DNA from: Lojkania enalia
Lineage: Eukaryota > Ascomycota > Dothideomycetes > Pleosporales
Reading direction: 5' to 3'
Assembly (NCBI GenBank): GCA_010094045.1
Contig: ML986709.1
Span: 21,519 to 77,695 of the forward strand
DNA: 56,177 nt
Shown piece by piece: positions 1-12,058 of the stretch. The position numbers and the translations under genes are program-made. The notes beneath the pieces were generated by a model. The model was given only the letters and a program-made list of their open reading frames with translations. It was not told the origin of the DNA and searched no databases. Each line of letters starts with the position of its first letter. Position 1 is the first letter of the stretch.

Positions 1-2810
1 TATAATTTCTAGATAGTTACCTATTTATATTCTATTACTATTATAGCCTTTAACTTATATATTTAAATAAGAATTATAATAGTATAAAGTATCTAATAAA
101 TTACCTTAGATCTTAGGCCTGTCTAAAAACTCTAGCTTCTAAGTATAATAGGTTCTATATACCTATAGCTAGACCTCCTAATAATAAAAATCCGATTATA
201 TTATTATACTCTACTAGCGCTTTTAAGTACGAACTAGTCTATATTATTATTAATAATAACTAGTCTTTCTAAATAATAGATTACCTATCCTTTTAACAAT
301 TCGTTTAGTTCCTCTAACCAGGTACTATATTAATTAGCCGATTTAGTTTTATAGGGCTATTTAAGTATAAGATTATAGTAGCTTAGTTCTCTCTTTTATA
401 TAACCTTAGCTAAAGTACAAAGATATTAATCGCGTTTAATATCTAGTCTATAAAGAACTACCTTAGTTTTCTTATAGTAAAAGAGTACTATATTAATTAG
501 GACTGGGAGTTCTATAAGAGACTACTTGATTTTATCTCTATTTAAGGAAGCTATACTAGTACTTCTATAGTAATAGAAGTACTATATATTCTATCAAATA
601 TAAACATATAACAATAATTGCTAGTAGCTACCTATAATAATACTGCTAATAATAGTATACTTATACATACGATATAAGAGAAACTATGTAAAGATAGTAT
701 TAAATAGGACTGCGAGGAGAATATAATTCTATACCTTACTTATATTATCAATCTTATTATTCAGGAAATTATTTACTATCTTAAGCTTGTACCCTCTAAA
801 GAGATAGAAGATAGAAGAATTTTATAGTAACGTAATATAAATAAGATTTAGATATAAGTTTCTATCCTAAATTCTCTTTGTAAAGTATAGCTTTTTATTA
901 TAGTTAGTTATTACAGTTATTATATATTAATTCCTAGTTAGATTTAAGCTATTTATAAAGTAATTAATCGATCGCTATAGTACTATAAGTATTTTATTAC
1001 TTTATAGGGCTTTCTACTACCTAAATACTAGCTGTCTATAATAAGAGATATCCTAACTTAATAGAATTCGACATTTAATATATATAACTGAGTAGTAGGC
1101 CTTAAATAATATATTAATAACTAGCTTTAATATAAAATCAACTTAAAGATCCCTACTCGGAGATCTAGTAATAATAAGAACGCTGAGGTAGATTTCTATA
1201 ATCTCTAGCAACTTTAACTATCTACTATTAAATAGTACTATTTAATACTAATTATAGACCTGCTTAGCAATTTTAAAAGAGTAACTAAAGCATTTAGCGA
1301 GAATATAAAGCTTTAGATCTAGTATATTTAGCAAATATATAATAGGCTCTTTAATTTTCTAGATAATATAAATAGAGATCTAGCTGAAGATATAGAGAGT
1401 AACTTAGATTAGCTAATAGTAGTAAGAGCTGTAGTAGAGAAGGGTCGATTTAAATTGAGTAAATACTACTTAAAAACAGACGTAAAGCGTAGTTACTTAT
1501 TTAACTATATAACGATCTTAGATCTATCCTAAAAGCTTATAGTATACGAGGTACTTTTATTACAGCTATTTATTATATTAGCTTCTAACTATAACTATAG
1601 GATAAGACTTAGAACCTTTAGTATAGGGAAACCTATTGCTAACAATTTCTTAAATATCTTAATCGCTATAATAAGAATATATTAGGCTATATCTTATCTA
1701 TAATACCCCGACCTCGATAAGTATAAAGTAATAAGTAGTTTCGTAAACTATCTTTATAATATTCATCCTTAAGTAGCTCCTTAAGTTTCCTAGGCTAGGA
1801 TCTAAGTAATGTAGGAGAGGGAGAGGGAGAGGGAGAGTTAGAGGAAGAAGAGAAAGGACCAACTTATCAAGAAGGAGAAAGCTATCTAAATATACCTCCT
1901 ATTCAAGGTTGTAACTTTAAGATATTAGGCTGGTAGAGAGTAAACAAATATTAGTATCCGCGGCTTACTTAGGTTATAAAAGATATTCTCCTAATATAGA
2001 TTATAGGAGTTAGTATTAAGCGGGTTTTTAATACTGCTAGGGATGTAATTAGAGATAAAAGATATTACCTTACTATATAGAGAATCCGGGATATTATATT
2101 TCTAAAATATATAATAAGTGGAGAGAACTATCGTACTAAAGAGGTACGCTAGGCTATAGAGGCCCAGGATACTAGTAAGCTAAGCTCTTTTTATAGCGCT
2201 AATAAGGTTACAGATCTCTTTAAATTTCTAGTCTAGATATATAACAAAGAACTAGAGATTAACTAGGAGATTAACTAGAAGAATATTAATTCTAGTACTA
2301 CTACTAATAAGAAGCTGCTATAAAAGCATATTTATCGAGAAATTTGTAAACTTCTATAGTTTATATAATAAATCACTATTATAAATATATTATCGTATTA
2401 GATTAAACTATATAAGATTAATAGTTAAGGAGCGTACTACTATAATCTATAATATACTATAGTATACTGCCCTAGAATCTAATAAAGTGAGATTAGTCTA
2501 ATCTATAATAAATAGCTGTAATAAAGCCCTAGAATATTATACTATATATACTCTTACTAAGCTACTTTCTAAAGTATACTAATTAGTTAGATTCTAAGGA
2601 AACCCAGTCTATACAACCCTACCTTAACCTATACCCCATTACTAAGCAGCTACCCTAACTCTACCTATACTCTAAGCTGATTAGTAAGACCCTAACCTTA
2701 ATCCTACCCTACTTATATAAGACCCTAACCCCAACCTAACCTATATCTATCTACCAGCCTAAGCTTTAATAATAATAGATTCTTATTATATCTAATCCTA
2801 TTATATTCTT
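1..2810. repeat. RIP-degraded AT-rich repeat sequence, family not identified
   Basis: This stretch is extremely rich in TA dinucleotides and in TAG/TAA triplets in every frame, and no open frame of useful length survives. It is the normal product of heavy RIP on repeated DNA. I could not assign a transposon family to this part. It contains a short purine repeat around 1811-1838 (GGGAGA units) and a patch at about 2595-2760 with several CCCTAA-like words. The 3' part grades into a recognisable gypsy integrase from about 2811. Confidence 0.6.
1811..1838. repeat. GGGAGA purine microsatellite
   Basis: About four tandem GAGAGG/GGGAGA units stand out in otherwise RIP-degraded DNA. The purine strand lacks CpA and TpG, so RIP has nothing to change, which plausibly explains its survival. 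Confidence 0.7.
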
Positions 2811-4077
2811 AGACCTTCTTATACTATATACTATTATATCTAACTATAGGAAATAGTTTATTTTTACCTTCTACTAAGAATTTTATAGATAGTTATAAAT
2901 TAATATATATATATTAACTAGTTTTTATTTAGAGACTAATAGTTAGATAGAGAATATTAACGTAGTAATAGAATAAGTTCTCTAAGCCTATACTAGCTAT
3001 AAATAAGATAATTAGGTTAAATAGCTACTAATAGTATAGTTTAAAATAAATAATATAGTGTTTAAATTAATAAAAGTCTCTCTATTTCTAGCCTACTTTA
3101 GCTAGTACCTTTAAATAGGCTTTAAGCTGCTTATAGAGATTTATTAACTACTAAAATAGTCTCTAATAGTCTAGAAAGCTAATAGACTAGTTAATAAAAT
3201 AAAGGATATTATAGAGTATATTAGAGAAGAACTTACCTAGATATAAGTATTCTAATAAGAGTATACTAACTGCAAGCGCGTACTAGCCTTTAACTATTAG
3301 ATTAGTAATCTAGTCTAGCTAGACGCTAGGAATATATATATATAAAGACCGTTAAAAAAGCTTAACTAGAAGAATATAGGCTCCTATAAGGTTATTATAA
3401 ATGTATTCTCGTATACTTATAAACTAAAGTTACCTAAATCGGCTAAAATATATCCTATATTCTATATATCGCTATTATAGCTAGTATCTAAGTTGTCTAA
3501 CTACTTGTCTAGTTAATAAGTATACAACCCTAAACCTATTAAAATTAATAGAAAACTAGAATACTTCGTCGAGTAAATAGAAGACCTCTACTATAATTAA
3601 TAGAGATACTGGTACGAATATCTAGTTAAGTAGACTAGCTATTATAATCTAGAATAGTACCCGGCTAGTAACTTTACTAAGATAACTACTATAGAAGATT
3701 ATTATACTAGAAACTTAAATAAATAAAACCCGAATATAATATTATATCTAGATTCTTAATTAAGTACTAGAGTCTAATTTAAATATATTTTTAAACGTCT
3801 GTAATAATACTACTACTAATTTTTAGTATAGTATTACTATATAAACTAAACTAACCTAATCTCTAATATAGTATTACTATTAACTACTAGTTATATTAAT
3901 ATATCTACAATCTAATCTAATCCCTAGTATAGTACTATTATACGATAATAACTAATTATACTAATACGCCTATAACCTTAACTAATATTAGTATTAATAA
4001 CTACTACTTAATTATAAATAACCTAAATATAATATAAAGATCTAACTTATAAAAGCTTATAACTAAAAGAGGGGTAC
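2811..4077 (+). mobile_element. Ty3/gypsy element 1: RIP'd integrase C-terminus and chromodomain
   Basis: Reading through RIP stops on the plus strand gives the end of a gypsy integrase core at about 2835-2990, including words like FYLETNS and IENIN that match the family's HPETDGQTEN region. A chromodomain follows at about 3560-3670, with YFVE, then YWYEYLVK and an aromatic cage region ending YPASN. Chromodomains at the integrase C-terminus are typical of chromoviruses, which target heterochromatin. A purine tract (AAAAGAGGGG, about 4065-4074) directly precedes the LTR, as expected for a polypurine primer. About 1.25 kb is homologous to 6880-8088, with a roughly 60-base length difference. Confidence 0.85.
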
Positions 4078-4380
4078 TATTATAGTAATACCGCGATACC
4101 TCTACACCTATATTATTCTTACTATAATACCTGAACTAGCTATTAGTAATAGCTATTAGCTACTAGCTAAAATATAACCGACTTATCTTAACTATAATAG
4201 AGGAAGGTTTTACCGACCCGGCTAGCCTATATAGTAGTATAAACCTAGCCCCTATAAAAACCTATATAATATAGATATTTCTATTCTTTACACAACGTTT
4301 TAATATTTATATATAGTATATAGTAATAGAGTTAACTATTTAAAGTACGATTAACTAACTATATATAAGCGTCTGTAATA
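4078..4380 (+). repeat. Gypsy LTR 1, shared by two elements
   Basis: A 303-base repeat closely similar to 8089-8391. It starts TATTATAGTAATAC after the purine tract and ends near GTCTGTAATA, as expected for a TG...CA LTR in which RIP has turned CA into TA. It is both the 3' LTR of the element on its left and the 5' LTR of the one on its right. Confidence 0.8.
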
Positions 4381-7300
4381 ACTATATACTTAATATAGAT
4401 ATATATAGGTTTTAGCTTAATCTTAATATATTATAAGATATAGTTAATAAACTACTTTTTAATTATAGTTAGCAACCTATTAGTAAAAATTAGCTTAATT
4501 ACTTTATCTTATACGTTCTAGAGTTTAAATTACGCGTTAATCGATAATATAATTATTAAAGAGCTCTAAACGAAGATTCTAAGATTATTTAAGGCTAGTT
4601 CTGCTTTATATATAATACTAAGGCTAAATATAATATCCTTAATAAAGATATATATAATTTTAATAAGACTAGCTTTTAAATAGGTAAAATTAGCTTAAGA
4701 ATAGTTATTACTAGTACTAAAAGGCAATAAATACTTAAATCTATCTAGTCTAGTAATATTAAATAGGTAATAGTAATTGTAGTAGTAAATATATATAGCT
4801 AGCCGGTTCTACTATTTATTATTCTTAAAGGCGTATAATAATACGATACCTAGTATTAGTTAATTATAGATAAGCCTTAGTAGGTTTTATCTATTAGTAA
4901 GAAGAGCTAGATATCTATTAAATATAGGTTTAAATAGCTTAAGTACTTTAACAAATATACTAAAGCTAGTACTACTAGCGCCTACTAACTACTTATTATA
5001 GACGGCTATAATAGTTATAATTCTATTAAATTTTATAATTATTTATAAAGAACGTAATATTATTATACTTTATATACCTTTATACTTATCTTATCTTCTA
5101 TAGCTATTTAATATAGGCTGTTTTGGTCTATTAAAATATATATATAGTAAGGAGATTAAAAGTTTAATTTAGTACTATATTAACTATATAACTAAAGAAG
5201 ACTTTCTATCTATATTTAAAGCGGCCTTTAATAATGCTATTACTAATAAAAATATAGTTAAAAGCTTTAGAAGATCTAGATTAGTCTTATTTAGTCTAGA
5301 TTATATTATTTTAAAGCTTAATATCTAAGCTTTATAAACCCTAACGCTGCTACTCTTAGAATCTACTAAATAGTAGTTATAAATACTATATAATCGCTTA
5401 GAGGTAAAGTATTAAACGTAATATATATAATAGCGCGTAGAATAATATTAAAATAGCTTACTAATATTAATACTTAAGAGTCTTATAAGTCTTATAAAAG
5501 GTATTATATCTATAGTATATAGGTAGTCGTTTTTAGAGATAGAGAATAGAGATCTCTAAACGGTAAATACGATGTTTATAAAGCGCAAGAAGCGTAAATA
5601 TAAGGTAATTAAGGGTGTAAGTACTATCCCTGTATTAGATAGGCTATAATTAGTAAAGTAATAATAAGAAGACTGTTAAATAGAATAAAAAGGCCTAAAT
5701 AGTTATAGTTAACTATACTAACTAAGATACTACAGGTGCTATTAGAAGCTAGGCTACCGTATTAAGACGTATAAAATAGCTCCAATTAAAATATTAAATA
5801 GTAAGAATTATATAGATATTACTATATAATTAATTACTTTAATAACTATAGAAATATCCTACTTTAAAATTAAAATTAGGTGGGTTACTAACCGCTCGGT
5901 AGTTTTAACCGCTTAGTGGTAGATTATATTAGTATACTATTCTAGAGAGGTGCTAATAGTAAACTAAGATTTATTATCTACTTCTTTAAGTATATAAACT
6001 CTACTAAAAGTAACTATAAAATATATAATAAGAAGCTATTTATAATTATGTAATATTTTAAGTAATAGATGCCTAAATTAAAAGGTATAGTATTTCTTAT
6101 AAAAATACTAAATAATTATAAGAACCTATAATACTTTATAATAATAAAGTAGTTAAGCTACTAATAGATCTATTAGTTAGAATATCTATTAAGGTTTAAC
6201 TTTAGTATTATATACTAACCTAGAAAATTTAGAGAGAAATCTAATACTTTAACTTAAAGGTTATAGAATAAGCTTATATAAGAAGAGGCCTGTAAAAGTT
6301 GTTAATAAATATTATTTTATTCTAAACTATTCTAATAGATAGAAGTAGATTAATCGATTATAGAGATTATTAATAAAGAATACCTAAATAATAATTTAAT
6401 CTAAGATATTCTAAAGCTATTAAGAAAAGAAGTCTATTAATTTAAGCTTCTAACTCTAGCTAACTATAAAGAATATAATAATCGACTATACTACTAAGAT
6501 TAACTTATAATACTAGACTATAACAAGTTAAAACTTAAGTTACTATAAGTTATCTATAACTTACTATCTAGTAGATATCCTAGTTAAGAAAAGACTTTAA
6601 AACTACTATAGTATAAATACTATTAGTTAAGGATATTTAACTTAATATAATAATATATAAGTTATTATTATGTATATTAAAAAAGTAAGGCTTTTAAAGA
6701 GAAGTATTATAGATTACTAAAACTATTACTTATACCTAAATAAAGGTTTTAAAATATCTCTATAGACTTTATAACTAATCTACTAGAATTAGAAGGTTAT
6801 ACGAATATTATAGTAGTAGTTAATAGGCTTAGTAAGTATAGATACCTAATACTATATATAAGAATCGAAGCTTTTAATATTATTTAACTATTCTATTATT
6901 ATATATAAGTTTACTATAAACTATTATATACTATTATATCCGATTGTAGAATATAGTTTATTTCTACCTTCTATTAGGAGTTTTATAGATAGCTATAAAT
7001 TAATATATATATATTAACCAGCTTCTACTTAAAAACTAATAGCTAGATAGAGAACGCTAACATAGTAATAGAACAAGTTCTCTAAGCCTATACTAGCTAT
7101 AAATAAGATAACTAGATTGAATAGCTACTAATAGTATAGTTTAAAGCGAATAATATAGCGTCTAAATTAATAAATATCTCTCTATTTCTAGTATACTTTA
7201 GCTAGTACTTTTAAATAAGTTTTAAGCTACTTATAGGGATTTATTAATTGCTAAAATAGTCTCTAATAGTTTAGAAAGTTAATAGACTAGTTAATAAGAT

Positions 7301-8088
7301 AAAGGATATTATAGAGTATATTAGAGAAGAACTTATCTAGATATAAGCATTCTAATAAAAGTATACTAACTATAAGTATATACTAGCTCCTAACTACTAG
7401 ATTAGTAATCTAGTCTAACTAGATACTAGAAATATACGTACTTAAAGACTATTAAAAAAGTTTAACTAGAAGAATATAGGCTCTTATAAGATTATTATAA
7501 AGATATTCTTATACGTTTATAAACTAAAGCTACCTAAATTAGCTAAAATATATTCTATATTCTATATATTACTATTATAGCTAGTACCTAAATTATCTAA
7601 CTACTTATTTAGTTAATAAGTATATAACTCTAAACTTATTAAAATTAATAGAGAATTAAAATACCTTATTAAGTAAATAGAAGACTTCTACTATAATTAA
7701 TAGAGACGCTGGTATAAATATCTAGTTAAGTAGACTAGCTATTATAATCTAAAATAGTACCTAGCTAGTAATTTTACTAAAATAACTATTATAGAAGATT
7801 ACTATACTAGAAATTTAAATAAGACTTAAATATAATATTATATCTAGATTCTTAATTAAGTATTAAAGTTTAATCTAATATAGTACTACTATTAACTACT
7901 AGTTATACTAATATATATATAACCGATCTAATCCCTAATATAATACTATTATATAATAATAACTAATTATACTAATATACTTATAACTTTAACTAATACT
8001 AGTATTAATAACTACTATTTAATTATAAATAACCTAAATATAATTTAAAGATTTAACTTATAGAAACTTATAATTAAAAGAGGAGTAC
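4381..8088 (+). mobile_element. Ty3/gypsy element 2 internal region (RIP'd integrase, chromodomain)
   Basis: The internal part of an LTR element bounded by 4078-4380 and 8089-8391. The best-preserved part is the integrase. A zinc-binding N-terminal region lies around 6560-6700. At about 6720-6860 there is a core start with ISIDFIT, then IIVVV and RLSKYRYL, matching the gypsy WxxISMDFI...DRLSKM region. The core end is at about 6930-7060 and a chromodomain at about 7650-7790. The upstream 4381-6500 should hold gag, protease and RT/RNase H, but stops and divergence prevent firm domain calls. The 3.7 kb internal length is short for a gypsy element, so internal deletion is likely. A purine tract at about 8077-8083 precedes the 3' LTR. 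Confidence 0.8.
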
Positions 8089-8391
8089 TATTATAGTAAT
8101 ACTATAATACCTCTATACCTATACTACTCTTACTATAATACTTAAACTAGCTGTTAGTAATAACTATTAGCTACTAGCTAGAATATAACCGACTTATTAT
8201 AATTATAATAGAGGAAGGTTTTACTAACCTAGCTAGCCTATATAATAGTATAAACCTAGCCTCTATAAAAACTTATATAATATAGATATCTCTATTCTTT
8301 ATATAATATTTTAATATTTATATATAGTATATAGTAATAGAGTTAACTACCTAAAGTATAATTATTTAACTATATATAAGCGTTTATAATA
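8089..8391 (+). repeat. Gypsy LTR 2
   Basis: 303 bases, the same length as LTR 1 and alignable throughout. Almost all differences are C/T or G/A changes, consistent with RIP. Confidence 0.8.
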
Positions 8392-8756
8392 GTATTATAT
8401 ATATTATAAGTAGTAAAATTATACTTTAAAGTAAAAAAATATAAATTCTATATTATATATTTAAACTATTTAGAATTTATTATTAAATTAAGATAATTAT
8501 AAATAGACCTAAATAAATTAGTAGTAATTAATATCTAGTTAATTCTAAAATTAATTAAAGATATCTAATTTTTTATAAATTTTATAATTTCTATTAAATT
8601 TTTATAAATTATTAGAGTAATATAACTATACCTTTAACTTAACTATTTAAAAAAGATATTACATTTATATAAGAAAATAAATAAGAAAAAACCTTTTAAA
8701 AGGTTAAGAAATAATTTTAATAAAAACTAGTACTAAAATTCTATAATCTAAAGAAG
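8392..8756. other. RIP-degraded spacer, nothing identifiable
   Basis: About 365 bases of nearly pure A/T sequence between two LTR copies. I see no coding signal. It may be a deleted internal region of a third gypsy copy, because the following LTR fragment is again preceded by a purine run (AAAGAAG). Confidence 0.4.
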
Positions 8757-8943
8757 TATTATAATAATATTATAATACTTCTATACCTATATTACTTTTA
8801 CTATAATATTTAAACTAGCTGCTAGTAATAGTTATTAGCTACTAGTTAGAATATAACCGACTTATTATAACTATAATAGAGGAAGATTTTACTAATCTAG
8901 CTAGCCTATATAATAGTATAGACCTAGCCCCTATAAAAACCTA
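8757..8943 (+). repeat. Third gypsy LTR copy, truncated by transposon F
   Basis: About 187 bases match the first two thirds of the LTRs at 4078 and 8089. The match stops at a TA dinucleotide where the terminal inverted repeat of element F begins. The missing LTR end is not found directly after the right end of F, so there has also been a deletion or rearrangement. Confidence 0.75.
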
Positions 8944-9013
8944 ATATATCTTATAAGTAAGCGGCCTATATAAGTAAGTAGTCTATTCTATTAACTTTTT
9001 TAACTTTTATATA

Positions 9014-10159
9014 ACGTAGTTTATAAGCGAGCTGTTAATATAAGCGAGCTGTTACCTTACTAAACTTTTAACAGCCTACCTAGATTAACGTATAATAGCT
9101 TAATATAGTAACGCGTAATTAACCTATAAAGAATTATAAATTATTCTTATAATTTCAGCTATTAATCGAGGTTAAGTTTTAACCAAGAATAGTGCTGTAA
9201 CAACTTTTCGCTACCCTCGAAGTACTCTCTACTTTTAACACGCTAGAATAGCTATATAATACGATTATAAGCCGAATTTAAAAAAACTTATAAAGACTAA
9301 AGAGGAGGTATTTATTAGCTATATTCTTAATTAGGATTTACGAGGATTTCTACCTATAATCGACGGTATATAAGTTATAGTAAATAGACTATTAGTTAAG
9401 CGCGGTACTAAGATCTCAGCCTTAGTATGCGATTATATTAACTATATTAATAAGACTACCTTTCTTCTAGCCTTTAAAGCAGCCTATAATCGATTAATTA
9501 TAGAAGCTAATATCTATATAAGCTTTTAAGGCGGTACTATTAAAACTTAATATTAAGCTACATATGCTAATACTATCTATACTAGAGACTACCCTTTAAA
9601 AGGCTAAAACACCTAGTAATACGCGCGAACTAGAGGCTTAATTAATAATAATTTGTAGCAGGATTCAGTAATATTAAGACTTATTACCTATATTAATTAT
9701 CGCAGCTTTTAATTAACTTTAAAAGGGTATTATAATAATAATATATTCGATCGCGCTAATAGCTAATTAAATTAAAAGTCTTAAGCGAGCGAATAAGATA
9801 GTAATAAAGCGAAAATAACGGAAAAGAAAGCGATTATAGAAGTAGAGGATTCTAATAAAGGCTGCAGGTAAGGATATAAATAATTAAAATAACGTTAAGG
9901 GGTAGATTAATAAGGAAATTTATAATTAGAGTACTTAGCTATAAGAGAGTAGCCAGCCTTAACAGAGCTATAGGCGCTGTAAACAGCCTAGCTATAATAC
10001 TTAAACGTGCTAAATTAATAGTATAGGTGTTAAATAATCTAATAGACTATTACTTCTTATAATATATATATATATAGTTAATAATTATCGTAATTAAGTT
10101 GTTCGAATCTTAGTAGAGTAATAGCTTACTTATACTAACAGCTCGCTTATAAACTATAT
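9014..10159 (+). mobile_element. Element A copy 1: internally deleted Fot1/pogo-like transposon
   Basis: Terminal inverted repeats match: left from 9014 (ACGTAGTTTATAAGCGAGC) and right ending 10159, flanked by TA. The plus strand encodes the Tc5-type DNA-binding domain (KLIKTKEEV, then YIL and GFLPIIDGI at about 9280-9400). It then jumps straight to the C-terminal part (FLLAFKAAYNRL at about 9450-9500) and a C-terminal zinc knuckle (RRC.QPSYNT.TC at about 9970-10012). The DDE catalytic core, about 700 bases, is missing. The same junction occurs in copy 2, so this is a non-autonomous derivative that moved after the deletion. Confidence 0.85.
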
Positions 10160-12048
10160 TATATATAGTTTAACAACTAAATAATATAATAGTAATTTAT
10201 AACTTATATAATTATTCTATAGAAACTTTTATATTCTTTTAATATATATAAAAATTATATCTAATATACTATATAAGTAAGCTAATTACCTAAGCGAGCT
10301 GATTATAATACTAAAACTATACTAAAATCGCGACTACTTTTCGTAAAATATTATACTTTCTTATATTCTATTATACTATATAGTATAGTAGTCTATTTTT
10401 CTATATCTATAGTATTATTTTTACACGTCCGCGAGTTATATCTAGTCTTATTATACTACCTACAGTACTTTTAAGTCGGCTAGCCTCTATTAATACGCGC
10501 CTTCTTCCTACTCTTCTTATTAGTATAAGTGCTAAACTCTTTTAGAGTAGTTAATTAAACGCTTTCTTTAATTATTAAGTTACCTTCCTTTTATATATAC
10601 TTTCTTTTATGCGATTAATATTATATAGTAGCCTTATTAGCTATTTAAAGCTTAGTAACCTAAGCGTATAATAGTACGTTTTTATATATTATATATATAG
10701 CACCCTTTATAAACTATTTAAACGCTTCTACTATTAAAGTAAGTAAACTATCTAGATACTTTTAAACTCTTAATCGAACGTATATAGATTAAGACTTAAA
10801 TTTAATAGGATTACTTAGTATTTTTAACTTTTAAGGGGTATCTTTAACTATAGAGGGTATTAGTATATATAGTTAAACTTTAAGCTTTAATAGTACTATA
10901 TTTAAGTTAAATAGAACTAGGCTAGCGCCTTAAAAGCTATCTAAAATATTACTCTTCGTAATTACTACGTTAAAAGCTGCTTTAAAATAGGGTAAAAACT
11001 TAATTTTTATAATATAGTTAATATAACTATATATTAGCTGCTCGACTTAGCGCCTATATATAGTCTTTAAAGGCGAGAAATAACCTATATCTAGTAGCTG
11101 TAGTAGATATAACAAATATAGAGGTATATAGAAAGTAATAATATTCTTTTTCTTATAGAGCTGCCTGAATTTAAGCGAGTTGTAACTTTTATAACTGTTA
11201 AGAATTAGTAATTAATATATACTAATAGTATAATTCTTTATATATATGTTAAAGTACTTTAACTATTTAATACTAATATTATTTATCGTCCAGCTGTTAT
11301 TAGTAAACTATATAGCCTAGGTTGGTAGAATATTATCTTCTTTATATTATATAGAGAGGTGGTAGATACCTATAAAGATAATAAAAAGTAGTATTACCTA
11401 TCCTATCGCGTTAATACCCTAGATAACTATAGTCTACTTATAATTATCTAGCTAGAGCTGCTTTAGTTAATTCCGTCTCTTAGAATTAGTAACTACTACT
11501 TCTATTAATATTACGCCTATTATAAAGCCTAATTTATTAAAGTTATATATATTTTTATTAACAATACTATACTTAGCCTTTATATTCTATATAAAGTAGA
11601 ACTAGCCTCCTATAACCTTAAAATTCTTATATTTAGCTCTTAAATAGTTATACTTTTAATTAAATTTAACCTTAAGCTTAAGCGTACGTTTAATAAAGTT
11701 TTCTACCTAGTTCTTTCTAATCTAGCTAGTAGAGCGCGCAGCTAGTAGTAAATTGGCTATATTTTAAATAGTAGTAAGCTGCGGCGAAAATTCTCTTATA
11801 TCTAAATCTAGTATATACTAAATAATTACCTACTCCTCAGTCTTACTAAGCTTTATTAAATTAGGCCGGCAATTGCGTTATAAAGCTATTTTTTACCTTT
11901 ATATACTAAGTATACTTTGGGAGATATTATAGATTAATATAATATAATATATAGTTAGTATTATATCTTATTAAAGAGCTTAGAGTATAAGCTATATTCT
12001 AGCTTCTTTCTAAATTAATTCTATAGTTGTTAGTTATAGTATAATATT
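9996..12048. repeat. First copy of a 2,053-base duplication abutting the N gap
   Basis: The sequence is repeated at 12059-14111 with equal length and, at every place I compared, identical sequence. It contains the right end of element A copy 1 and most of element D. Confidence 0.95.
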
Positions 12049-12058
12049 NNNNNNNNNN
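12049..12058. other. Assembly gap (10 N)
   Basis: Ten N bases lie exactly between the two copies of the 2,053-base duplication. A fixed short N run is a scaffolding placeholder and not a measured gap. Confidence 0.99.

Noticed and set aside
1..2340. Possible hAT transposase in the first 2.3 kb
   Set aside because: A few hAT-like words appeared when reading through stops, but no ordered set of motifs or terminal repeats could be confirmed.
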